Shown here one piece after another: positions 41,567 through 50,591 of a stretch of DNA of 55,617 bases. Position 1 is the first letter of the stretch. Each line of letters opens with the position of its first letter. The notes under the pieces were generated by a model. That model had not been told where the DNA came from, ran no database searches, and worked only from the letters and a program-made list of their open reading frames with translations. Both the position numbers and the translations under genes were made by a program. The DNA comes from Chara braunii (Eukaryota; Streptophyta; Charophyceae; Charales; Characeae). The stretch covers positions 1,134,924 to 1,190,540 of the forward strand of contig BFEA01000411.1 in assembly GCA_003427395.1 (NCBI GenBank), read 5' to 3'.

Positions 41567-43139
41567 ATGCTAATGGCAGATGGTAATGTAGCACCCCCCA
41601 GGGTTATTGTTAGTAGTCCCGCCCCTTTTCCCTTCTTTCCTAATCACACCCACCCTAAAGCTTGGTTGGAAGCCGTCGAAGCTCAAGGGTATGGCGCAGG
41701 AGATCTGCCCCGCGTCCTCACTTTGCTGCTTCGCAACACAGCGCATGATTGGTTTAGGAAACACACGTGGGTAGACTGGAACACCTTTAAGCAAGCCTTC
41801 TTGGCTAGATTTGACACAGTTAGCGAAGATGCCGATTGGTACGTGCTCAAGACTCGACCGCAAGGACCAGGGGAATTGCTGCCCGACTTCGTGGATCGAT
41901 TTCAAACTGCGTTAGACAAATTCGGGCGCGATGAAAAGTCCGCCCGAGATTTGTTCATCGATCATCTACGAAGTTCCCCCTAAAACGCACCAACTATCCG
42001 CTATCATCGCTAAGGCACTTGAGTTGGACCTGGCGGATACCAAGAAAAATATCAGTAAGGGAGACGAAGACATTATGGACACGATCCAAGATGTCACGGC
42101 GAAAAGACGATCATGGTTGCGAGCGGTGGAACGTTCCTACCCTCGACCTGATCATAACCTTCCCGTAGGGGCTGCCTCTGATATTCCATCAGTCCTTTCC
42201 CCCCCTCCTCAGTCCCTTTCAATAAATCAACAGGTAGCTACGGTTAAACCCAGAAGCTCCCAAGATTCTACCCCAATAGCCATAACAAACATGCATCTAG
42301 CACAGATGATTCATACAGCTACCACCAAACAATCAGAATGGATGAGCAACCTGGTCCAGATGCAGGCGGCTCACATGGATCGAATGGAACAGATAATGAA
42401 CAGATTAGTTAAGCCCAACCCGACTTCTGCTCGACCCGCCCCTGCATCGTTCCCGCTTTTGCCTGCTCCGCCTGCACCCGGACATGCACAGCAGTTCCCT
42501 CACACAGGCAATCTGGCAGGGAAAATCGAGTGTTTCAACTGCAAACAGCCCGGGCATTTCGCCAGGGACTACCCGCAACCGAAACGAAATCAACCCCCAC
42601 TCGCTACAGCCCCCGTAGCTCTGAATCAAGGACGAGTGGCCGCATTAATGGATACGGCCCGAAGCGAGGAGATCATCGCATACACCCCTAAGCTCCCTTC
42701 CCCCTCCATGACAGTTGCATCGACCTCGGGGATTTCTTTCTGCGACGTTGCTGACGTGGTCGATCCGCTCGAATACCTTCATCTCGCCGGAATGATCGGA
42801 GTAATCCGACCAGCTCAAAACGATCTTGAATGGGTCGAACGCGAATCTAACCCCGGACCGCAGGAAGAGATGCCTAGCGAGAGCGAATGGAAACACTTGG
42901 TCGACCTTTTCGAGCACGAAACCCCCGAGGAGTTTCACATGATCCCAGAGCCGCCCGAACCTTCCTTCCGGAAGACGGCACGTTCGCGCCTATGGAAACC
43001 CAGGTCAGTTCTTCGATCTTTCTCGGAGAACCCATTTTGCAAATATCTGACCTGGCAGACGATTTGGAACCCCCTCGCACCTTGTACGAAGGAACACTTT
43101 CCCTTCGAGCACGCTATCAACAAGCGAAACAATATCTAG
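41567..43139 (+). CDS. gag: Gag of element C, one frameshift
   Basis: The first part runs from ATG at 41567 to a TAA at 41981-41983. It has the gypsy capsid signature: HPKAWLEAVEAQ, LLLRNTAHDWFRKH, WNTFKQAFLARF, LLPDFVDRFQTAL. At the CCCCC run near 41976-41980 the sense passes to the next frame, which continues with AIIAKALELDLA and runs to 43139, so a one-base slip or indel is likely. A Pro-rich linker precedes a zinc knuckle CFNCKQPGHFARDY (about 42531-42572) in which the last Cys is Tyr (TGC to TAC). The end of this frame overlaps the pol frame from about 42887, and coding sense seems to change near 42960-42980. Confidence 0.75.
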
Positions 43140-43687
43140 ATGTTTCTGTTTTCCCTCCAAGATCACTGCTTACGACAGGAGCGACCATCGCTCTAATTAA
43201 ACAAGAAGCCGGAGCTCCTGTCGATGATATGGCCGATCTAATGCAGGAAATGGTGGATCTAACGGGACTAACAGTGGAAGGAACCTCGGCTGATTCGGAA
43301 ACTGATGCTGAAGCTAAAGAGACAGAGATGATTAGCCCCTCTGAATCCCATATGATCGCGACTGTGTTTTCTGTCCGCACTAGCAGCTCTATTTTCTCTA
43401 GCGTCCACAACCGACGGGATTGGCCTGCGGATTGTATCGATATGCCTCTTGAAATACCCGATCAACCAACCGTCACTTTGCTCGATCACGTTCCCCTGGA
43501 ATTCGGACCATCGCTAATTAGCGTCTTGAATGGGTACGTAGAGGTATTGAGTGTGCGCGATAATGATATTGGGCTGTCTAATGTGATCGAGTATGCCATC
43601 CTAACGGGGGATCACCCACCCATTAGTTGCGTTCCTAATCGATACTCGCCAACCCAACGGGCGGCCGTGTTTCAGCGGATCAAGTAA
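42887..43687 (+). CDS. N-terminal Pol of element C (putative protease region)
   Basis: The frame is open from 42887 and overlaps gag by about 250 nt. It ends at TAA (43685-43687), after which the same frame continues straight into RT, so the stop is probably a point mutation. SLLTTGATIALI (about 43165-43200) sits where a retropepsin D-T-G-A would be, with Thr in place of the Asp. The rest is acidic and not recognisable by eye until SCVPNRYSPTQRAAVFQRI, the usual lead-in to gypsy RT. Assignment as protease is tentative. Confidence 0.5.
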   Translation: METLGRPFRARNPRGVSHDPRAARTFLPEDGTFAPMETQVSSSIFLGEPILQISDLADDLEPPRTLYEGTLSLRARYQQAKQYLDVSVFPPRSLLTTGATIALIKQEAGAPVDDMADLMQEMVDLTGLTVEGTSADSETDAEAKETEMISPSESHMIATVFSVRTSSSIFSSVHNRRDWPADCIDMPLEIPDQPTVTLLDHVPLEFGPSLISVLNGYVEVLSVRDNDIGLSNVIEYAILTGDHPPISCVPNRYSPTQRAAVFQRIK

Positions 43688-45007
43688 TTTGAAGCTATTG
43701 GATGGATCGAACCCGCAATAGGACCTTGGTCGTTTCCTATGGTAATAGTGCCGAAAAAGGCGGGAGGGATTCACATATGCATCGATTATCGAAAGTTGAA
43801 TGATATCACGATCAAAGATGTGTATCCCCTTCCCCAGATTGATGAGTTGTTGGATGCAATTGGGAGTTCTCGATTTTTCAGTAAATTTCATGTTCGGCAT
43901 GGGTTTCATCACCTTCTTATTCGAGAGGAGGATCGTCCGAAAACGACGTTTGTGTTGTTCGAAGGTACCTGGCAATGGGGCCGGTGTCCGATGGGCATCT
44001 GCAATGCTCCCGCAACCTTCCAGCGAGCCATGAATATGACTTTCCAGAACTTTGTGCGGAAGACACGGCTGGCCCAAAACATTATCAATTATTGTGTGAT
44101 CGTGTATATGGATGATATTCTGGTGTATTCAAGTTCCTACGAGCGACACGTGCAACACATCGAGTGGACGCTGCATGCTTTGAAAGATGCTGGTTTCAAG
44201 GTGGCGCTCGAGAAATGTCAGTTCTTTCTCACCACCATTTCCTTTCTGGGACACGTGGTGATGGACAAGGGACTCAGACCGGAACCGCAAAAGGTGGCAG
44301 CCGTGAGAGACACACCTGTGCCCACGACTATCACTCAAGTTCGCGCCTTTTTGGGCCTGGCCTCGTACTACCGAAGGTTTATCAAAGGCTTAGCGGCTAT
44401 TGCGGGTCCCCTCACGAATCTGCTGAAAAAGGATCAGTCGTTGATCTGGACGCCGGAGTGTGACCAGGCGTTCTCAAAACTCAAGGCAACCGTTATTTCG
44501 GCTCCGGTCCTTATAAGACCGGATCCTGCGAAGCCTTTTGTCCTCATCACGGACTGGCAGCCGGAGGCAATCTCAGCGATCCTGGCCCAGGTGGGACCCG
44601 ACGGACTCGAATGCGTGGTGGAGTACGCGTCTAAGTCGGTGCCTGCTTGCAAGAGTAATTACGCCGCCCCGACAGGAGAATGCTATGCAACTCTGTGGGG
44701 GATCAACCACTTTCGAGCTTATCTGTACGGGCGGAAATTCACACTGGTTACCGATCATGAGCCACTATTAGCCCTGAAGAAGTCTAAGGATTACTCGAGC
44801 ATGATCGGGAGATGGGCGACAGTGCTACAGAGCATGGACTTTGACATTCGTTATCGGAAGCTCGAGAGGCACCGGAATGCTGACGGGTTGACACGACTGC
44901 ACCGACCCGAGAAGGTCCTCAAGAGCGAAGAAGTGATTCCGTGGAACGAGTCGAAGGAGAAGAACGGACCGCGATATGGACAAGTGGAAATTTTGTCGAA
45001 GGAGTGA
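43688..45007 (+). CDS. pol: Reverse transcriptase-RNase H of element C
   Basis: In frame with the upstream ORF across a TAA. RT: GWIEPAIGPWSFPMVIVPKK, ICIDYRKLND, CNAPATFQ, and YMDD at 44105-44116. Motif A reads FFSKFHVRHGFHH, with His (43889-43891) where the metal-binding Asp belongs, so the enzyme is probably dead. RNase H: ITDWQPEAISAILAQ, GECYATLWGINHFRAYLYG and VTDHEPLLAL keep their acidic residues. The ORF ends with a TGA at 45005 instead of running on into integrase. The GECYA..HFRAYLYG form differs clearly from the YERELYA..HWKHYLLG of element A, so this is another gypsy lineage. Confidence 0.85.
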   Translation, partial: FEAIGWIEPAIGPWSFPMVIVPKKAGGIHICIDYRKLNDITIKDVYPLPQIDELLDAIGSSRFFSKFHVRHGFHHLLIREEDRPKTTFVLFEGTWQWGRCPMGICNAPATFQRAMNMTFQNFVRKTRLAQNIINYCVIVYMDDILVYSSSYERHVQHIEWTLHALKDAGFKVALEKCQFFLTTISFLGHVVMDKGLRPEPQKVAAVRDTPVPTTITQVRAFLGLASYYRRFIKGLAAIAGPLTNLLKKDQSLIWTPECDQAFSKLKATVISAPVLIRPDPAKPFVLITDWQPEAISAILAQVGPDGLECVVEYASKSVPACKSNYAAPTGECYATLWGINHFRAYLYGRKFTLVTDHEPLLALKKSKDYSSMIGRWATVLQSMDFDIRYRKLERHRNADGLTRLHRPEKVLKSEEVIPWNESKEKNGPRYGQVEILSKE

Positions 45008-45073
45008 GTGACACGTTGCTTCGCTCTGCCCTCTCTGCAGCCGTGCTCACTCTCTTTCTCCTCCTCTATCATC

Positions 45074-46816
45074 ATGGCTACTCCACCTGTCTCCGCAACC
45101 CCTTCTTCCCCTGATGAGTCCGACCCTCTTGCCTCGTCGGCTTTCTTCGCCACCCTTCCCGATAAATTTTGCTATTTTTGTACATGTATTACGCGGATAT
45201 ATGGGGTGAATTGCCATCCCTTTGAGACTGGATTCGTTCACTGGGTAAACTGCGCCACGTGCGTCAATCGTGCACACGGTGCATGTGTTCGATATCGAAC
45301 GAGTAACAGGGAATGGAAATGCCCTCTGTGTAGGACGGACAAACTGCCTATTGAGGTTCGATTCGAGGCTGCCCGTACGAACGGCCCTGAATACGATGAG
45401 AAATATCGCCGAGCGGAGGTCTGGACGAACAAAATCCTATTGGCTAAGCTGGCTGGGTTACCCTTGGATCATCTCACCAAGCACGACAGACGTTGGGCTA
45501 CCGAGAGATCTCGGGATTATCGATGGATCAACGGTCACCTAGAAAAGCGTAAAACTGACGGATTGGGTTTTTGGTTGACGACTCCTCATCCGTTCCAGAG
45601 ATATGATTGGACCCGATCTGCTCATGAAGAACAGGCCGCTCACTTCGCGATACGTGTCATGGAGGCAACTATAGATCAGAATCGAGGGTTCTGGTCTAAT
45701 ATACGGGACGATGTCAGATATGTAGTCGCCAACTGTCTGGTCTGTGCCGCCGGTCGCGCCCCAATATGGGGACCAAACACGATAGTACCGACAAAAGTAG
45801 AGCGCCCTTTCCACCGAGTCAGTATGATCACGACAGATATCGACGTGCCACCTGGCCGAAACCATTGCGAATATTCCATTCTTTTAGTTTTAATAGATCA
45901 TTTTTCCAAATACATCGAAGTATACCCCTGCAAGACCCGTAAGGCCGCAGAGATAGCCACGTACATCGATCGGTTTCTCTATACTCACCTAGATACAGAG
46001 GAAATTATAACCGATAATGGGTCTGAATTTAAAGGCGAGGTAGAGGGATTACTCGCACAAAGAGGCATTACGCTTCGACATACGGCACCCCACGTTTCCC
46101 AGTCCAACGGGTTCAACTTGGCCGAAAATGCCAATCGAATGATTAAGACTGCCCTCCGTAGAAATCTAGCGGCGCGTGACATGCGTCCCTGGCCCGAGAT
46201 CGTATACCAAATCGTCGGAATTCACCGGGCCACCCCTTATGAATCCACGGGGTTTACCCCCTTCCAGCTTCGAACCAATAGCCTCCCATGCGTCAATTAC
46301 TGGGGCAACTCGGAAATTGTCGAAGCTGGGGGTAGAGACATGCGTGCCGCCCTTAAGACCAAAGCCAAAATATATGCCGATTTAATTGGACGGGCCGTTC
46401 CGAAGCTAGCCCGAAAAAGACAGAAAATGACTGATCTAGCCCACGGAAGACAAGTCTGTACCTACGAGGCCCGAAATGGGAATGTCGGTCCCCAACATCA
46501 ATATAAATTAGGGGACCTGGTGCAGGTACGTAAATATGCACGGGACCGGAAACTCGCTCCCAAGTTTTCTGGTTGTTTCCACGTTGTCGATCTCGGACCT
46601 AACGGTGCCAACACGGTGCGCATCGCGCCCGAGGCAAGCGCCAGCCATAGCTATGTCCCCATCGTCCGCCATACTTCCTACATCCGTCCACTCCCTCCCT
46701 CCGATCTCCCTCCATCTCCCTCATCTACTGACGAAGAGGACGAAGACGATCCAGTTCCCGCTCCGCTCTCTCCCTCCTGCTCCCCTGCTTCATCTTCTTT
46801 CCCGTTCTCGCCATGA
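45074..46816 (+). CDS. PHD finger-integrase protein of element C, separate ORF
   Basis: ATG at 45074, 69 nt after the RT stop and in the same frame; 580 codons. Residues 33-86 form a full C4HC3 PHD-finger pattern: C33, C36, C60, C63, H68, C71, C83, C86, with the typical Trp at 81 two residues before the last Cys pair. Next comes the integrase zinc domain (HEEQAAHF...CLVC), then the catalytic core with Asp in ITTDID, Asp in IITDNGSEF and Glu in NLAENANRMIK. A C-terminal domain follows (YKLGDLVQVRKY, KLAPKFSGCFHVV) and a Ser/Pro/Glu tail. PHD fingers in other proteins bind histone H3 tails, so a role in choosing chromatin targets is a fair inference. The start upstream at 45008 would need a non-ATG codon. 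Confidence 0.85.
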   Translation: MATPPVSATPSSPDESDPLASSAFFATLPDKFCYFCTCITRIYGVNCHPFETGFVHWVNCATCVNRAHGACVRYRTSNREWKCPLCRTDKLPIEVRFEAARTNGPEYDEKYRRAEVWTNKILLAKLAGLPLDHLTKHDRRWATERSRDYRWINGHLEKRKTDGLGFWLTTPHPFQRYDWTRSAHEEQAAHFAIRVMEATIDQNRGFWSNIRDDVRYVVANCLVCAAGRAPIWGPNTIVPTKVERPFHRVSMITTDIDVPPGRNHCEYSILLVLIDHFSKYIEVYPCKTRKAAEIATYIDRFLYTHLDTEEIITDNGSEFKGEVEGLLAQRGITLRHTAPHVSQSNGFNLAENANRMIKTALRRNLAARDMRPWPEIVYQIVGIHRATPYESTGFTPFQLRTNSLPCVNYWGNSEIVEAGGRDMRAALKTKAKIYADLIGRAVPKLARKRQKMTDLAHGRQVCTYEARNGNVGPQHQYKLGDLVQVRKYARDRKLAPKFSGCFHVVDLGPNGANTVRIAPEASASHSYVPIVRHTSYIRPLPPSDLPPSPSSTDEEDEDDPVPAPLSPSCSPASSSFPFSP

Positions 46817-47118
46817 GTTTCATCACGGAGCGAGCTCTTGGCGATCATCTGCTGCAGCCACGTGGCTACATTTCCGAGATCCGGCAAGTTCGTCATCCGC
46901 GGCTCAGTCCTGATCTGCGGAGGGTAGCGCAGTTTTTCTGCACCGAGGGAGTGTGTGCTGCTGTTGCGTTCCGATTCGCCGGGAGTCAGCAGGCGGTGGT
47001 ATTGGCAGAGGTGGTAGCTCTTCATCGACGAGCGGCTCCAGGGACGAGCCACGTCACTACGGTCGCTGCCTTCAGCGGGGACATCAGCACGATCAGCCCC
47101 GACATACGACGATCTTGA
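46813..47118 (+). CDS. Accessory ORF 1 of element C (101 codons)
   Basis: Its ATG overlaps the integrase stop as ATGA (46813-46816), an arrangement that in some viruses and transposons allows termination-reinitiation. No known domain seen; a middle stretch (CAAVAFRFAGSQQAVVLAEVVALH) is hydrophobic. An antisense ORF covers the same bases. Coding status is uncertain. Confidence 0.4.
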   Translation: MSFITERALGDHLLQPRGYISEIRQVRHPRLSPDLRRVAQFFCTEGVCAAVAFRFAGSQQAVVLAEVVALHRRAAPGTSHVTTVAAFSGDISTISPDIRRS

Positions 47119-47263
47119 CCCAGTTGTCGACTGATTGGCATCACGGTCTTGCGCGTCCAGGTTACAATTTGTTCCCGACATCCGGGACAGACTTCGACGT
47201 CCACACTTCTCCGCGCGAGCCGGCAATCGCGCTCCCCACCCTCATCCCCTTTCAACGCCCCCA

Positions 47264-48331
47264 ATGAACCGTGCCGCTCCCCTCGCTTCTCTCTCCACCT
47301 TCGGTCTCCCCTCTTTTCTCCCCACCTTCTGGCAATCCGATTTCCATCCTCGCCTTTCTTTCTCCCTCGAGCCTCTCGCCGTTCCGCTCCTCGATCCTAG
47401 ATATTGGCGGCTGTGGCGCGAAACCTTTGTCGATCTGTCTGTGTGCTTGGCCCGAGTGCAGGTGACGTGGACGCCGATCAGTGAGCAAACTGCGTGCATC
47501 GAGTACCTGGAACTGCTGATCATCCAGGCTTCGAGAACGGACGTGGAAGGTGATCTTCTCGATTTCCTCTTCGGATCAGTGCGGCCAGGCCATCGCCAGC
47601 CTATCGTTCAAGAACTCATCGTCCCGATCGTGCAATTGGCTGACGATCTCCCCCTCGACATCGTTTCGCAAAGCGACGACAGTCCCGCCCCGCACGCCAT
47701 CACGAGGGCGTTAACACCGTATCTTCAGTGGACTGCTTGCTTGGAGGAACCCGGGAGTGACACCACCTTGCCATCACGGCAGGAGTACTTGAAGCCGTAC
47801 GGAATCATTGATCGCGCCTTCTATCCGAGGGAGCCTGAGGAGGTGTTTCAAGGAGAAGAAGAAACCACAAAAGAAGAAGGCGACGCCAACGAAGAAACGT
47901 CGGAAGAAGGAAGCTATAGTGAGTACAGCGAAGGAGAGTAGAGTGAGGAGGAGGAAGAGCTAGAAGAAGAAGAAGAAGACGAAGAGGAGGGAACCGGATC
48001 GGAGTGGGAGGACTTGCCGGAGGAAGCGGCGCGTACAGTTACGGAAGCGGAAGATCCCGAAGCGGCACGTAGAAGGGAAGAGATTGCTTCCGGGAAAAAC
48101 CAGCTGGAGATCGCCAGCGGGGGGAGCCTGTGCATCAACGACGACCCAACCAGGGATCCAGAGCCCCCCGAGCCCGAAGATGGCGGATCAGCAACCGTGG
48201 CTCCGAGCACATCACGACGGAGACGGAGCCGATCCCCCTTCCCCTCCACCCCAACCCGTCCCCTAGTTCGTCCACGTACCGATGCGGGGAATCGGCCTTC
48301 GTCCCCGGTTGTTATCCCGCCGTCCCCTTGA
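47264..48331 (+). CDS. Accessory ORF 2 of element C, interrupted by one TAG
   Basis: From ATG at 47264 the frame is open to TAG (47939-47941), then open again to TGA at 48329. About 355 codons in all, so one nonsense mutation is the simplest reading. The first half is a compact, aromatic-rich domain (LLDPRYWRLWRETFVDLSV, TACIEYLELLIIQAS). The middle is a long Glu/Asp-Ser run, then an acidic region, then a basic Arg-Ser-Pro tail (STSRRRRSRSPF). I do not recognise the family. Position after integrase is where env or other accessory genes sit in LTR elements, but I see no signal peptide or membrane span. Confidence 0.5.
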
Positions 48332-48875
48332 TTACCTCACCCTTTGCCAGATCTCTACCCCCGTCACCTTCCCTCGCAACCCCTTCCCTCCCAACACTTT
48401 CGAGCACTTTTACTCCACCCGTCTCGCCGTCACCGTCCATCGGAGTCCTAGCCTCTCCCTTCAAGCCGCGAACCCCACGTTATGTCTACACGTCCTCCTG
48501 TTCAGTGTCGCGTGGCAACAGAGTAACGCAATAGAAGTCTACTGCGTAATCACCGGGACCATCCCCGCGTGTCGCCATCACGAGCAGTTTTGCACGGCAC
48601 TCTTCCGCACCTTCTCCACCCTCTACCCTGACTACCTCGCCTCCCTTCCTCACAGCGGCAATCGGTTTCCCCGCTTTCACCGGATCATCCGCTACGAAGA
48701 GCCCCCGATCACGGAGGAAGGGATAAACCGATACTTACCCCCACTCCCCCCCAATCCTCCCCGTCAACACCCCTCCATTCTAATGTCTACTACCCCATCC
48801 CCACACGACGTTGAAACCCACCACGTGTCCCCGCGCAGTACGAATCAGCAGTTTTCGCGAAGATCACGCCATTGA
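48282..48875 (+). CDS. Accessory ORF 3 of element C (197 codons)
   Basis: ATG at 48282, overlapping the end of accessory ORF 2 by 50 nt in another frame; stop at 48873-48875. The sequence is balanced, with a central hydrophobic stretch (LCLHVLLFSVAWQQ), several Cys and His, and a Pro-rich C-terminus. No known domain recognised. The short overlap with ORF 2 and the lack of low complexity in the core suggest genuine coding, possibly reached by reinitiation or frameshift. Confidence 0.45.
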   Translation: MRGIGLRPRLLSRRPLDYLTLCQISTPVTFPRNPFPPNTFEHFYSTRLAVTVHRSPSLSLQAANPTLCLHVLLFSVAWQQSNAIEVYCVITGTIPACRHHEQFCTALFRTFSTLYPDYLASLPHSGNRFPRFHRIIRYEEPPITEEGINRYLPPLPPNPPRQHPSILMSTTPSPHDVETHHVSPRSTNQQFSRRSRH

Positions 48876-49231
48876 CGATGACGTCAACTTATACTCTGAT
48901 TCGATTGATTGCGCTCGACTAGGGGTGCAAAGCACACGGAGACCTGATGTACCATGATACCACCTGGACGATCTCCGAAGTTCGAAGGACAGGGGGTTAC
49001 ATATGACAGGGCTGCCGAGAGCGGGATCTGAAACCGCACGAGCCGGCATGATCCGCGAAGATCTTGCCACGGATGTTTTCGCCAGCTCATCATGCTGATC
49101 CAAGCTCCTATTTCGTACTTCTTCTTCGTTCCTTGTACTTCTTCCTGTTTCTTCGTCCCCTCGTATTCCCTTTGTTCGAGCTCTCATGCAATCAGGAGAT
49201 TGCATGATTTTGGAACCCCGTGCGTCACATA
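48876..49231. other. Untranslated region before the 3' LTR of element C
   Basis: No gene. GAAGGACAGGGGG at 48985 is the only purine tract, 230 bp before the LTR; no tract adjoins the LTR as would be expected. Confidence 0.4.
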
Positions 49232-49664
49232 TGTGACGTACCACTTCCCGACCCCGTGCTATCTTTCGTACCCCTTGACCCAATACCCCCTTGGTGTATC
49301 ATACCGACCCCACAGAACCTTCGTCGCCTTTCTTGATTTCAGGCGCCCTGTTTGGGCCCTTATTTTTCGGAAGTTCTATTGATTCTCGAAATTCTGCATT
49401 TTCTAATTCGAGAAATGCACGGGAAATTACGCGCGCCTTAGCGAGCGCAATGGGAATCGGGCTCGACAGTTAGGAATTACGGAATAAGCATTTTTCCTTG
49501 CATGAATGTTCTCGGTCACGTCGGATAAAACTTTAGGAATTTTGTGAGAATACGGAGAGGCGTAGGAATTTCTTTTCCCGCGTCGACTTTCACGCTCGGA
49601 TATGGTGATTTCAATTTTTGAATTGGTTTTGGGCATAGGCAAGCTGTAACTGTTTTGGTGCCTT
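49232..49664 (+). repeat. Truncated 3' LTR of element C
   Basis: Matches 38709-39155 from TGTGACG to TGTAACTGTTTTGGTGCCTT, with scattered substitutions and one deletion of about 14 bp (near 49490). After 49664 the two copies are unrelated, so most of the LTR, including its TATA region and the internal ORF, is missing here. Confidence 0.85.
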
Positions 49665-49941
49665 GTGGCTCTCCGTATGCACTCGTTCCGTTTTTCGTTT
49701 CATGTACCGTGCAGTATGGCTCTCCGTGTGTCGTAACTTTTGCGTCCAGTTACAGCTTGTGAGGCAAAATTGTCTTCTAGACGTAGTCATATCTCAGAGA
49801 ATAGAACTCGATGTCATTGATATTGATCACCCTCTAGCAGGCATAGGCTGGTTTTGTCCAGGAAAAAAATAAAAATCCATCGAGGCCGGTGGCCTACCTT
49901 CCGACCTGGGAGAACGAGTTTGACGTCCCAGGTCTGGCTAT
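49665..49941. other. Unassigned flank of element C
   Basis: TGGCTCTCCGT(A/G)TG repeats at 49666 and 49718. No gene. Confidence 0.35.
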
Positions 49942-50083
49942 AAGTTCTTGCCATATGGGTTGATGGCTCCAATCTATTGCTAGAGGAGGATGCTCTTTAC
50001 CAACTCCTGCTAGCAGGTGCTTTCGCGCCAATGATGTTTCTTTCAAAAAAAAAAAAAAAAAAAAAAAAGTTCTTGCCATATGG
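49942..50083 (+). mobile_element. Short poly(A) retroposon with 17-bp target-site duplication
   Basis: AAGTTCTTGCCATATGG occurs at 49942-49958 and 50067-50083. Between them lie 86 nt of unique sequence (49959-50044) and A24 (50045-50068). This is the full signature of LINE-mediated retroposition of a small RNA. The 86-nt body has a small palindrome (CCTGCTAGCAGG), but I cannot match it to a tRNA, 5S, snRNA or snoRNA. Confidence 0.88.
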
Positions 50084-50538
50084 CATTCCAGCAAAGCCAT
50101 TCTTGCACGGCCGTCAGGCATTCCAGGAGACAATGTTCTAGCATGGTTATGCAAGGGTGAGAGGATCTACCTCACTATGCACATATTTGACAGTACCCCT
50201 TTTTTTTATTCCAACTTTGTATGTGAGGCTATCCAATCCAGTGTAGGATGACAGAGGTGCAAGCGGAGCACTATTCCAGTTTATTTCAGTTCTCTACGAT
50301 GGGCCACAGGCATTATGTGGGAGTAAACAGACAGGGACAGGTCCTCCAGGTCCTCACCCGCTACCAGAGTCCCGGTTCCATCTTCTGATGATCGTGGTGC
50401 TGGATGGTGGCACTTTTTGGGCCTCCTGTACCCTTCTTTCACTGTGTATTGCCAGATTATTTAAAAAAGAATCAAAAACATTGTTTTTAATAAAATTTGT
50501 AAGTTAAAACTTCATAAATAGACTTAGTGATTCAATGA
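50084..50538. other. Unassigned region
   Basis: No gene or repeat recognised; AT-rich at 50460-50530. Confidence 0.3.
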
Positions 50539-50591
50539 AATCATCATGTAAAAAAGAGAATTGACTCGATTCTCTTTTTTACATGATGATT
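50539..50591. repeat. Perfect hairpin, 23-bp stem, 7-nt loop
   Basis: AATCATCATGTAAAAAAGAG continues into GAAT, pairs exactly with its reverse complement ending at 50591, loop TGACTCG. It could be a terminal remnant of a foldback element or a small-RNA precursor. Confidence 0.9.

Larger units (their letters stand above)
38709..49664 (+). mobile_element. Element C: Ty3/gypsy retrotransposon with PHD-integrase and extra ORFs
   Basis: Bounded by a direct repeat, 38709-39155 and 49232-49664, both starting TGTGACG and over 90% alike by eye. A primer site at 41437 places the true end of the 5' LTR near 41430, so the 3' LTR is cut short. Inside are gag, a putative protease, RT-RNase H, a separate integrase ORF and three downstream ORFs. 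Codon content is CG-rich compared with the flanking repeats. No target-site duplication can be checked because the right LTR end is lost. I saw no clear polypurine tract before 49232. Confidence 0.85.

Noticed and set aside
45004-45040. Possible intron between RT and integrase (GTGAGT to CTGCAG)
   Set aside because: Only 37 nt, and removal would throw the integrase out of frame. The acceptor-like CTCTCTGCAG might serve a distant donor, but I have no evidence for one.
46678-47226. 182-codon antisense ORF opposite the integrase tail and accessory ORF 1
   Set aside because: It is the complement of Ser/Pro-rich sense coding and gives Ser/Glu/Gly-rich low-complexity protein. Antisense ORFs are known in some plant gypsy elements, but nothing here favours it over the sense ORFs.
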